From JBAYHA01 sp964605975 (GTDB lineage: Bacteria; Patescibacteriota; Patescibacteriia; UBA11705; JABHMO01): DNA of 20,820 bases. The DNA lies in assembly GCA_964605975.1 (NCBI GenBank), contig CAZSER010000010.1, forward strand, positions 1 through 20,820. The letters are read 5' to 3'. Shown in pieces: positions 1 through 7,232 of the stretch (its first letter is position 1; each line of letters starts with the position of its first letter). Position numbers and translations under genes: made by a program. The notes under the pieces are model-generated. The model was not told the DNA's origin. It did no database searches and was given only the letters and a program-made list of their open reading frames with translations.

Positions 1-255
1 GATCTACACCGCCTCAACCGGCAAAGCACTGGGCATATCCGGGGGTTTTGTGTGGTTACACAGATTCTTTTTTGCATGAGGGCGAAAATTCTTTACGATG
101 AATTATCTTTAGAGAATGAGTTGGAAGAGAAAAATTCTTTTTCTTCCAAAACACCACCCCCTCTGGAGCTTGGTCCAGGAGGACTAAAAGAAACTCATTT
201 TCTGAAAAAAGATTATCATCTACAAGATGAAACTAAATTAATTATTATTGATTAA
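1..255 (+). CDS. Unresolved partial reading frame at the window edge
   Basis: One frame is open from base 1 to a TAA at 253-255 (about 84 residues, with an internal GTG at 52), but I do not recognise the protein. The acidic stretch LSLENELEEKN and the Pro/Gly patch PPPLELGPGG are the only notable features. A different frame, bases 2-79, reads STGKALGISGGFV before a TGA. That resembles the PLP-lysine motif of class II aminotransferases of the alpha-oxoamine synthase kind (TFGKALG followed by GGF in that family). The first roughly 60 bases are clearly GC-richer than the rest of the window. The region could be the tail of an upstream gene with a frameshift, a decayed remnant, or an assembly edge artefact. 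A hairpin terminator follows at 289-316. Confidence that it encodes protein is low. Confidence 0.25.
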   Translation, partial: DLHRLNRQSTGHIRGFCVVTQILFCMRAKILYDELSLENELEEKNSFSSKTPPPLELGPGGLKETHFLKKDYHLQDETKLIIID

Positions 256-288
256 ATTAGTTTTTTGCCATTTAATTTTTTGAAAAAT

Positions 289-316
289 AAATCCGCCGAA
301 CTCATTCGACGGATTT
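289..316. terminator. Bidirectional terminator hairpin between leuS and the left-edge frame
   Basis: A 12-bp inverted repeat (289-300 with 305-316) has a 4-nt loop and T-rich tracts on both sides. It has one non-Watson-Crick position, which becomes a G-U pair in the minus-strand transcript. It lies just past the leuS stop at 327, so it best fits termination of leuS, and may also serve the plus-strand frame ending at 255. Confidence 0.75.
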
Positions 317-326
317 TTTAAATTTC

Positions 327-2732
327 TTAGACCACAATATTAACAATTTTACCTTTAATATAAATAAACTTCTTGGGCAAAGTTGGAAGATGTTTTTTTA
401 CTTTCTCCATTTTTAGAACTTGTTCTTCTAACTCTTCCTCGGTAATTTCTGGAGAAATTTCTATCGTCTCTCGCAATTTGCCATTTACCTGAATACCGAT
501 CTTAATTTCCTGTTTATTTAATAACTCTTGGTCGTACTCTGGCCATAAAAAATCAGCTGAAAAATTTTCTTTATTTTTTTTGGCTAAAAGTTCCAAGGAA
601 AAATGGGGCGCGAAAGGTGTCAAAATCTGCAAAAATTTACTAAAAGTTTGCAATGAACAACCCTTCTCGTAGATTTCATTAACAAAAATCATCATCGCCG
701 AAATAGCTGTATTGAATTTTCTATCTTCAATATCCTCACCAACCTTTTTAATTGTTCGATTAATAGCGACCGTGATACTTTTTTCTTCTTCTTGAACAAA
801 TTTATCAAATCCCCAAATTCTATCCAAAAACTTACGACAGCCCAAAAGACCATTTAAATCCCAACTCACGGGCTGGTCATATGGTCCCATAAACATTTCA
901 TAAACACGCAAGGAATCCGCACCATAATCTTTGATAATTTGATCCGGATTAATAACATTTCCCCTTGATTTTGACATTTTTTGACCATCTGGCGCTAAAA
1001 TCATTCCATGCGAAACTCTTCTTTGATACGGTTCGTTTGTTGGCACAAAATTTAAATCATATAATGCTTTATGCCAAAATCTGGAATATAATAAATGCAA
1101 AGTAGTATGCTCCATCCCTCCATTATAAAGATCTACCGGCAACCAATATTTCATTTTTTCAAAATCGGCAAAAACCTCATCATTTTGGGCATCGATATAG
1201 CGTAAATAATACCAACTTGAACCTGCCCAATTAGGCATCGTGTCCGTTTCTCTCTTGGCTTTTCCACCACAAGTAGGACAACTGGTGTTGACCCAATCTT
1301 CAATAGCTGATAATGGCGATTCTCCCGTTCCAGTCGGTTCATACTTCTCAACCATGGGCAACTTCAGAGGCAACTCACTTTCTTTGATCGGTTGCCAACC
1401 ACAAACTTCACAAAAAACAAGAGGAATTGGCTCTCCCCAATAATGTTGTCGGCTAAAAACCCAATCTCGAAGATGATATTGAACTGATTTTTTACCAAAA
1501 TTTTCTTTTTCTATTTTTTCAATGATTTTTTCGTTCGCCTTTTCATTTTCAAAAGAATCAAACTCACCAGAATTAATCATAAATCCATTACCACTGTAAA
1601 CATTTTTTAAATCCTGAACTTCCGAAAAACAGTTTTCTTTTTCAGCAGAAATCACTTTAATAATTTCCAAATTATATTTCTGCGCAAACTCAAAATCTCG
1701 TTCATCATGGGCCGGCACAGCCATAATCGCACCTGTTCCATAATTTGGTAAAACATAATCGGCGATGAAAATTGGAATTTCTTTTCCAGAAAAAGGATTT
1801 ATAGCATTCGCTCCGATGAAAACTCCCGTCTTTTCTTTGTCCGCATTGGTTCTCTCTTCGTCACTTTTTTGACTAACCTCTCTTTGGTATCGCAAAACTT
1901 CTGCCTGCTTATCTGGTTGAACAATTTTATTAACCAAATAATGTTCTGGTGACAAAACCAAAAAAGTTGCACCAAAAATAGTATCCGGACGAGTAGTAAA
2001 AACTTTAATTTTTTCATTTGTACCAGAAACTTTAAAATCAATCTCCGCTCCATAACTTCGCCCAATCCAATCCGTTTGTAGTTTTTTAATTTTATCCAAA
2101 AAATCAACCGTTTCCAAGTCTTCAATTAAACGATCAGCATAAGCCGTAATTTTTAACATCCATTGATCCAACTCTCTTTTCTCAACAACCTCTCCACATC
2201 TCTCACACCCACCACCAACAACTTCTTCATTTGCCAAGCCAATTTTACATTTTGGACACCAATTAATTGCCATCTTTTTTTTATAAGCCAATCCCTTTTT
2301 AAAAAGTTGTAAGAAAATCCATTGTGTCCATTTATAATATTTAGGATCAGTTGTATTTATCTCCCTATCCCAATCAAAACTAATCCCCAAAGCTTTAATC
2401 TGTTTTTTAAAAGTATCTATATTTTTAGCGGTAATCAAAGTTGGATGTTGACCAGTTTTAATCGCATAATTTTCTGTTGGTAAACCAAAAGCATCCCAGC
2501 CCATCGGATACAAAACATTGAAACCATTCATTCTTTTGTATCGAGCCAAAATATCCATTGCCGTATAACTGCGAACATGTCCAACATGCAAACCATCTCC
2601 TGATGGATAAGGGAACTCTACCAACGCAAAAAACTTTGGTTTTTTGGAACCATCAACAGCAGAGAAACTATTATTTTCCTGCCAAAAATCCTGCCACTTC
2701 TTCTCTGTCCTTGCGGGATTATATTTATTCAT
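327..2732 (-). CDS. leuS: Leucyl-tRNA synthetase
   Basis: This class Ia aminoacyl-tRNA synthetase charges tRNA-Leu with leucine in the cytoplasm (EC 6.1.1.4). Visible landmarks are the HIGH-type motif HVGH at residues 49-52 within PYPSGDGLHVGH, and a zinc-ribbon-like CPKC...CERC segment near residues 155-180. The CP1 editing domain shows TTRPDTIFGATF (about 243-254) and GTGAIMAVPAHDERDFEF (about 330-347). A second Cys pair set (CEVCG, CPTCGG) follows, and KMSKS is at 585-589. The 801 residues match the bacterial family length. The ATG at 2732 starts directly before the conserved YNPARTEKKWQDFW opening. A promoter lies just upstream and a terminator just downstream, so it appears monocistronic. 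No Shine-Dalgarno is visible in the short leader, as for many genes here. Confidence 0.98.
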   Translation of the reverse strand: MNKYNPARTEKKWQDFWQENNSFSAVDGSKKPKFFALVEFPYPSGDGLHVGHVRSYTAMDILARYKRMNGFNVLYPMGWDAFGLPTENYAIKTGQHPTLITAKNIDTFKKQIKALGISFDWDREINTTDPKYYKWTQWIFLQLFKKGLAYKKKMAINWCPKCKIGLANEEVVGGGCERCGEVVEKRELDQWMLKITAYADRLIEDLETVDFLDKIKKLQTDWIGRSYGAEIDFKVSGTNEKIKVFTTRPDTIFGATFLVLSPEHYLVNKIVQPDKQAEVLRYQREVSQKSDEERTNADKEKTGVFIGANAINPFSGKEIPIFIADYVLPNYGTGAIMAVPAHDERDFEFAQKYNLEIIKVISAEKENCFSEVQDLKNVYSGNGFMINSGEFDSFENEKANEKIIEKIEKENFGKKSVQYHLRDWVFSRQHYWGEPIPLVFCEVCGWQPIKESELPLKLPMVEKYEPTGTGESPLSAIEDWVNTSCPTCGGKAKRETDTMPNWAGSSWYYLRYIDAQNDEVFADFEKMKYWLPVDLYNGGMEHTTLHLLYSRFWHKALYDLNFVPTNEPYQRRVSHGMILAPDGQKMSKSRGNVINPDQIIKDYGADSLRVYEMFMGPYDQPVSWDLNGLLGCRKFLDRIWGFDKFVQEEEKSITVAINRTIKKVGEDIEDRKFNTAISAMMIFVNEIYEKGCSLQTFSKFLQILTPFAPHFSLELLAKKNKENFSADFLWPEYDQELLNKQEIKIGIQVNGKLRETIEISPEITEEELEEQVLKMEKVKKHLPTLPKKFIYIKGKIVNIVV

Positions 2733-2762
2733 AAAAGTTATTTATTTAGCTTTATATCTTTC

Positions 2763-2791
2763 ATTTTAGCCTATTTACAAATATTTTTCAA
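2763..2791 (-). promoter_or_regulatory. Sigma-70-type promoter of leuS
   Basis: On the minus strand, TTGAAA (2791-2786) and TAAAAT (2768-2763) are separated by exactly 17 bp. The expected start near 2756 gives a leader of about 24 nt before the leuS ATG, too short for a T-box. Confidence 0.6.
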
Positions 2792-2796
2792 TAACA

Positions 2797-2823
2797 AAAA
2801 AGTAGCCTGATTTGCCACTTTTT
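2797..2823 (-). terminator. Terminator of the regulator-rnhB operon
   Basis: A 10-bp stem (2797-2806 with 2814-2823, one G-U in the minus transcript) with a 7-nt loop is followed on the minus strand by a T-run. It sits 16 bases past the rnhB stop and separates rnhB from the leuS promoter. Confidence 0.75.
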
Positions 2824-2838
2824 ACTGATTATCTTTAA

Positions 2839-3432
2839 TTATTTTAGACGAAAAGTTTTACGATGGATATCACAATAACCAAACTCCTTAATTTTTTCTA
2901 AATGCCCCTTTGTTCCATAACCTTTGTGTTTGGCAAAACCATATTGTGGAAATTTTTTATCAAAAGCCAACATCATCCGATCACGAAAAACTTTGGCAAT
3001 AATTGAAGCTCCCGCAATAGAAGCAATTTTACGATCTCCACCGACAATAAATTCATGTGGTAATTCATATTTCCAACCAGCAATAAAATCTGACAAAATA
3101 TAGTCCGGTTTTATTTTTAAAAATTTCCAAGCTCTTTGCATTACTTCTTGATTAGCAAAGCTTAATCCCTTTTGATCAATCTCTTTGGCAGAAACAACAC
3201 CAATTGACCAGGATAAACTATATTCCAAAATTAATGGTAAAACTTTTTCTCGTTTTTTTTCCGTCAAAATTTTCGAATCATTCAGCAATTCAAAAAAATC
3301 ATTTTTGGCAGGATTCAAAATAACAGCGCCGGCCACTATGGGTCCAGCGAGTGGTCCTCTTCCTGCTTCATCTAATCCGCAAACAAATTCAAAACCTTGA
3401 TTCTGTAATTTTTTTTCGTAATAGTAATCCAT
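2839..3432 (-). CDS. rnhB: Ribonuclease HII
   Basis: This enzyme cleaves the RNA strand of RNA-DNA hybrids and starts removal of single ribonucleotides from DNA (EC 3.1.26.4). The 197 residues match the family length. The catalytic acidic residues are D21 and E22 in GLDEAGRGPLAGP, D115 in ILSDF, and D133 in GGDRKIASIAGASIIAKV. NDSKILTEKKRE and FPQYGFAKHKGYGT, both typical of RNase HII, are also present. The ATG at 3432 lies 2 bases after the stop of the upstream TrmB-type regulator. No separate SD is evident, so translation is probably coupled to that gene. A terminator hairpin follows the stop. The pairing with a TrmB regulator may be positional only. Confidence 0.97.
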   Translation of the reverse strand: MDYYYEKKLQNQGFEFVCGLDEAGRGPLAGPIVAGAVILNPAKNDFFELLNDSKILTEKKREKVLPLILEYSLSWSIGVVSAKEIDQKGLSFANQEVMQRAWKFLKIKPDYILSDFIAGWKYELPHEFIVGGDRKIASIAGASIIAKVFRDRMMLAFDKKFPQYGFAKHKGYGTKGHLEKIKEFGYCDIHRKTFRLK

Positions 3433-3434
3433 AA

Positions 3435-4217
3435 TTATTTTTTTATCTCCGTTCCCGAATTCCAGGCCAAATGATGCAAACTGCGCAGAATATCAGCCAA
3501 AACGGAACTTTCTATAATAATACACATAGGCACTGGTTTAAAAATCACAATAGCAACCTTATTTTCATAAATATTAATTTCCCCACCAAAATTTTTGATA
3601 TTCGGTAACATTTGCGGTTTAATCCAGCGATAAATCGTTTGTTTAAAAGATCCCTGAAAATCAGCCATCCAATCACGACTGATTTTATTATCCAAAATCA
3701 AAATTTTTTCCATCAACTTCTTTTTCGATCTTTCCCTATTATATTCGCGAGCATATTCACGAAAATTCGGAGTGTCCCAACCTTCTATATCAAGAATTGA
3801 TAAAATTTCTGTTTTCGAATCTAGCGTTTCCAAAAATAAATTTTTGAGTCCATCAATACCAGCGCTGTATCTAATCACCGGCTTTTCCGCCACGCGATAA
3901 ATATTTATAAGCTCTGCAATATTATTTTCTACTTCCGTCAAATTTCTTTGCCACTTATTTTTTTTATTTTTCACAAACTGAACCAAGCGATTTGGATGCA
4001 ATGCGTTAAAAATAATTTTCTTTCCATTAGACGAAGCTCTATCCACCAAACCATAATGTGCAAGTTTTTCCAAAACATGATAACCAAGCGTTCTGGTTAT
4101 TTGTGCTTTTTTCGTCACATCACTGACTGTCGACGGGCCAAGCTGAAGCAAAGCCAAATATACTTTGGCTTCTGTTTCGTCAAGTCCTGATTTAGCAACG
4201 ATTTCGGCTATTTCCAT
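3435..4217 (-). CDS. TrmB-family transcriptional regulator
   Basis: The N-terminal 70 residues are a winged helix-turn-helix of the TrmB/PF01978 type: LDETEAKVYLALLQLGPS, then VTKKAQITRTLGYHVLEKL and a wing ending GKKIIFNALHP. A helical linker (about 75-110) leads to a C-terminal alpha/beta effector-like domain (about 112-255) ending in IFKPVPMCIIIESS. No enzyme motif is seen. TrmB proteins bind DNA as dimers and usually sense a small ligand, but the ligand here is unknown. The gene is divergent from the radical SAM pair at 4396-6908, which makes that operon its best candidate target (inference). Its promoter is a perfect consensus and would start transcription about 2 nt before the ATG, so the mRNA should be essentially leaderless. 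rnhB follows 2 bases downstream. Confidence 0.85.
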   Translation of the reverse strand: MEIAEIVAKSGLDETEAKVYLALLQLGPSTVSDVTKKAQITRTLGYHVLEKLAHYGLVDRASSNGKKIIFNALHPNRLVQFVKNKKNKWQRNLTEVENNIAELINIYRVAEKPVIRYSAGIDGLKNLFLETLDSKTEILSILDIEGWDTPNFREYAREYNRERSKKKLMEKILILDNKISRDWMADFQGSFKQTIYRWIKPQMLPNIKNFGGEINIYENKVAIVIFKPVPMCIIIESSVLADILRSLHHLAWNSGTEIKK

Positions 4218-4225
4218 ATAAATAA

Positions 4226-4254
4226 ATTATAGCAAAATAATGAAAATGTGTCAA
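4226..4254 (-). promoter_or_regulatory. Consensus promoter giving a near-leaderless TrmB mRNA
   Basis: On the minus strand, TTGACA (4254-4249), a 17-bp spacer and TATAAT (4231-4226), with TGC directly before the -10. The predicted transcription start is near 4219 while the ATG begins at 4217. Confidence 0.8.
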
Positions 4255-4335
4255 TCAGCTTTTACAAACACAATAGAATAATATCGACTTTATCTAAATT
4301 TAAACATTAAAATATCAATAAAACAACAATTAATA

Positions 4336-4366
4336 TTTACAAAAACATTAAAAATATTATTATAAA
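4336..4366 (+). promoter_or_regulatory. Probable promoter of the radical SAM operon
   Basis: TTTACA (4336-4341) and TATAAA (4361-4366) have a 19-bp spacer, longer than ideal. The start would be near 4373 and leave a leader of about 23 nt holding the SD. The motif AAACATTAAAAATAT at 4343-4357 recurs with one base fewer at 4302-4315, about 41 bp away. It could be a regulator-binding repeat (weak). Confidence 0.4.
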
Positions 4367-4395
4367 CTGTTCTTTGACAAACAAAGGAGGAAAAC

Positions 4396-5922
4396 ATGAA
4401 CTATCTACACATTGAACTTCCTTCACTTCATTTGCTTTGGGAAAAAGATGGCAAAAGCCGAATTTGTTCAGTAATTAGAACCAACTATCCAAAACCGTCG
4501 CTTCTACATGTTTCAGCTCTTATGCGTGCGATTTGTGCAAATGTTCGCGTAGTGGATATGAAAATTAGAAATCAAGATTGTCTAATTCCCTACCGCCAAT
4601 TTGCTTATGAAGGTGGCAAAATGATTGCTTCAAGAATGGGTATGCCCTTTGAATCGGTTATCGACGAAATTAAATGGTCTAATGTAATCGGTTTGTCCAT
4701 CAACCCGACCAGTTGGGCTAATATTGCGATTGATTTTATTAAATTTGCCAAGAAAATAAATCCGCAAGTTAAAATTTGGCTCGGAGGAACTGATGCCATT
4801 TTTCAACCAAAAAAATATTTGCGTGCCGGAGCTGATTTGATAATTATCGGCGAGGCTGAAAATTTAGTAAGTCAACTGATAAAAAACAATCAGGAAAGCA
4901 ATCATATTTTTACTAGAAAAAAAATATCTCCCTGTTGTTTTAAAGATTTAAGCATAAAAAAAGATTCAGCTATTGAAAATTTGCCACTACCGGCCATCGA
5001 TCTTTGTCTTAATGACTTACCTCTATGGACAACACCGATTGAAGGAAATTTACCGGAAGAAGCAAAACCGCCAATCGCTTTTTTGTTCGCCACTCGCGGG
5101 TGCAACTACTCTTGCGATTTTTGCACTACTCCATCCAAATATGGTCGTCTGCGTATTCGCAGTCTTGATTCAATCAAAAGAGAACTGGAACTTTATCAAG
5201 CCTTTGGAATCAAAACTGTTTGTCTTTGGGATGATTCCCTCGGATCACTGCTAAAAATAAATCATCGGGATTGGTTAATTTCACTGGTAAAAATGTTGCG
5301 ACAAATGGGTTTTGCTTATGAGTTTTCGCAAGGAATTTCTCCCAAAGATCTTTTTGATCAGAAAAAACAAGAACCAGATTATGAGTTAATCTCCGAACTT
5401 TATAAAAATGAACTTGTTGGTGGAAAATTTGTTGGTTGTACTGGACAATATTTACCTTTTGAGTTTTTACAAGAACAAGAAACAGAAAAAGCTGCCATAA
5501 AATTATTGCCTTTCGAGCAAGAAATCTCGATAATGCACGCTATTTTGGGACAAGGAATAAAATGGATAACTTTTTCCTGCATTATCGGTCGTCATCAAGA
5601 CGATAAAATCTCTTTTGATCTTGCGACTAAAAGAATTTTAGAAATACAAAAAATGATAAAAAATTACGGAACAGAAGCACTCCCAACACCTTTCATTTAT
5701 TCTATTTTTCCTGGAACAAAATTGTGGAAATCAACCGAACAGTCTTTTTTAAAGTATCCGATTGATGAATTCCCCGAACTTTATCAATTGAATGCTACAC
5801 CTCATGGAACAAATCATTTTTTAGCCGGAGAACTACTTGAACAAAAATTCAAAATGGAACAATTAATTTTACGACCAGATCAATGTCAAAAATGGTGGAA
5901 AAGCGGGAGGTATCAATGGTAA
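4396..5922 (+). CDS. B12-binding-fold radical SAM enzyme (class B methyltransferase-like)
   Basis: Residues about 50-190 form a Rossmann-like domain of the cobalamin-binding type (VIGLSINPTSWANIA, IWLGGTDAIF, GADLIIIGEAENL). The usual DxHxxG cobalamin-ligand motif is not visible, so B12 binding may be base-off or lost. The radical SAM core starts at FATRGCNYSCDFC, with the [4Fe-4S] cysteines C236, C240 and C243 in the canonical CX3CX2C spacing, followed by RIRSLDSIKREL and LWDDS. The length of 508 residues fits B12-binding radical SAM proteins. The start at 4396 is fixed by a strong SD, AAAGGAGG at 4383-4390, with 5-nt spacing. The stop overlaps the next gene start by 7 bases. The substrate is not inferable: no precursor peptide gene or obvious pathway partner is adjacent. 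Confidence 0.85.
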   Translation: MNYLHIELPSLHLLWEKDGKSRICSVIRTNYPKPSLLHVSALMRAICANVRVVDMKIRNQDCLIPYRQFAYEGGKMIASRMGMPFESVIDEIKWSNVIGLSINPTSWANIAIDFIKFAKKINPQVKIWLGGTDAIFQPKKYLRAGADLIIIGEAENLVSQLIKNNQESNHIFTRKKISPCCFKDLSIKKDSAIENLPLPAIDLCLNDLPLWTTPIEGNLPEEAKPPIAFLFATRGCNYSCDFCTTPSKYGRLRIRSLDSIKRELELYQAFGIKTVCLWDDSLGSLLKINHRDWLISLVKMLRQMGFAYEFSQGISPKDLFDQKKQEPDYELISELYKNELVGGKFVGCTGQYLPFEFLQEQETEKAAIKLLPFEQEISIMHAILGQGIKWITFSCIIGRHQDDKISFDLATKRILEIQKMIKNYGTEALPTPFIYSIFPGTKLWKSTEQSFLKYPIDEFPELYQLNATPHGTNHFLAGELLEQKFKMEQLILRPDQCQKWWKSGRYQW

Positions 5923-6908
5923 CGCTGCAACACCGATTTAAATCAATCCAAGGTTTACAGGTATTGCAAAAAGAACCGAAACTTCGCATTTTGGTTCTAG
6001 ACATTTGGAATGCCTGTAATTACAACTGTATCTATTGTTATGGCAAAGCGGATTCATTCACTTCCAAAGATTCACTACTTACTCTAGAAAAATACGAGCA
6101 ACTTTTTAAAAAAGCGAAAACTTTTGGAGTAAAAACAATTTGGTTTCTTGGCGGTCACGAAAACAGTTTAAATCCAATTTATTTTGATCTTTTAAAAATA
6201 ATTGAAGAACTTGGGATGTTTAGCGTTTCTTTTGTTAACGGCTCAATATTTTCACTTGATCCGAAAGCTTACCAAAAGATATTTTCTTTACAAAATTCTT
6301 CGGTGGTAATCAAAATTGATTCTCTCAATGAGCACAGACAAAATTTTCTAACCGGAAATAAAAATTCTGCAAACTACTTAAAAACTGCAATCAATTTACT
6401 TTCTCAACAAAGTCTTTTAGGAACAAACAGCAACCAATTACCAAGAATCGGAGTAAGTACGGTTTTAACAAAATTCAACTATCTGGATATCCCACAAATC
6501 TTTGAGCTAGCTTTGCAAAACAATTGGGCGTACTTCTGCGATGGAATTTTGGGGAGTGGACAAGCAAAAGAAAGAAATCTTGAACCGAACAAAGAACAAA
6601 CCTCTCAACTTTTTAGACAACTGCAAATTGTTATCAAAAAATTCAATTTAACAACCGCCCCCAAACAAGTAATTAACTTTTATGATCAGGAATGTTTAAT
6701 GTTTGATAATTATATTTTTATTACTCCTGACGGACACTCAATTCCCTGTGCTGGATTCCCAGAAAAAAACGCTCGTCTCGGACATATTGATGAAGGACTA
6801 ACAGTCTTGTGGCAAAGAAAAAAATTGCTTATTGAAAAATATTATTCTTTTGCGTTAACCAATAAGAAATGTCCTTGCCGATTACATCTAGAAAATAAAA
6901 TAATTTAA
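5916..6908 (+). CDS. Radical SAM protein with C-terminal SPASM/twitch-like Cys region
   Basis: The protein begins with the radical SAM core: LDIWNACNYNCIYCYG carries the cluster cysteines C34, C38 and C41 (numbered from the ATG at 5916). The usual GGEP-type motif is replaced by FLGGHENSLNP. The C-terminal part has ITPDGHSIPCAGFPEKNARLGHID and KKCPCR, reminiscent of a SPASM/twitch domain binding an auxiliary cluster, with few cysteines. I chose the start at 5916 because GGGAGG at 5905-5910 lies 5 nt upstream and the ATG overlaps the upstream TAA (ATGGTAA), a translational coupling arrangement. An upstream in-frame ATG at 5883 lacks an SD. The product is 330 residues. It probably acts with the preceding B12-type radical SAM enzyme; the substrate is unknown. 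Confidence 0.85.
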   Translation: MVTLQHRFKSIQGLQVLQKEPKLRILVLDIWNACNYNCIYCYGKADSFTSKDSLLTLEKYEQLFKKAKTFGVKTIWFLGGHENSLNPIYFDLLKIIEELGMFSVSFVNGSIFSLDPKAYQKIFSLQNSSVVIKIDSLNEHRQNFLTGNKNSANYLKTAINLLSQQSLLGTNSNQLPRIGVSTVLTKFNYLDIPQIFELALQNNWAYFCDGILGSGQAKERNLEPNKEQTSQLFRQLQIVIKKFNLTTAPKQVINFYDQECLMFDNYIFITPDGHSIPCAGFPEKNARLGHIDEGLTVLWQRKKLLIEKYYSFALTNKKCPCRLHLENKII

Positions 6909-6914
6909 ACAATC

Positions 6915-6946
6915 AAAAAACTCGAAACCATCGTTTCGAGTTTTTT
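6915..6946. terminator. Bidirectional terminator
   Basis: A perfect 14-bp stem (6915-6928 with 6933-6946) with a CATC loop and T-runs on both strands separates the convergent radical SAM operon and the SWIB gene. Confidence 0.9.
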
Positions 6947-6953
6947 CTTTTTT

Positions 6954-7220
6954 CTATTCAATGTTAGAAAGATGTTTAGAAACAAGTTTCGTCATTTCAA
7001 ACATGTTTACAGTTTTTTTACCTCCAAAAACTTTTACTAACTTCTCATCTCCGTTAATGTTTCGCTTGTTTACCTTGTCTTGAAGATTGTTTTTCTTAAT
7101 GTACTCCCAAAGTTTTTTGACAACATCCATACGAGGCATTGGTCCCTTACCAACTACAGCTTCGAGATCAGCTGTCAATTTAAGTGGTTTTTTGAGTGCT
7201 GGATTTAATTTCCTTGGCAT
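6954..7220 (-). CDS. SWIB/MDM2-domain mini-protein
   Basis: The 88 residues are essentially a single SWIB domain. KKPLKLTADLEAVVG, VKKLWEYIKKNNLQD, NGDEKLVKVFGGKKTVNMF and EMTKLVSKHL follow the order and spacing of the family, with a short basic N-terminus (MPRKLNPALKK). SWIB domains are best known from eukaryotic SWI/SNF complexes and MDM2. Stand-alone versions occur in Chlamydiae and various other bacteria, and are usually read as nucleoid or topology-linked, though their role is not settled. It lies 12 bases downstream of the glutamate dehydrogenase gene, so it is probably the last gene of the trx-gdh operon. A perfect terminator hairpin follows. Confidence 0.9.
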   Translation of the reverse strand: MPRKLNPALKKPLKLTADLEAVVGKGPMPRMDVVKKLWEYIKKNNLQDKVNKRNINGDEKLVKVFGGKKTVNMFEMTKLVSKHLSNIE

Positions 7221-7232
7221 AAGTTAAAAAAA

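Noticed and set aside
2733..2838. T-box or other riboswitch ahead of leuS
   Set aside because: The predicted leader is only about 24 nt, and the single hairpin there is the rnhB terminator located upstream of the leuS promoter.
4374..4379. TTGACA hexamer on the plus strand
   Set aside because: It lies only 4 bases before the SD of the radical SAM operon, so it cannot serve as its -35, and no -10 follows at the right distance outside coding sequence.
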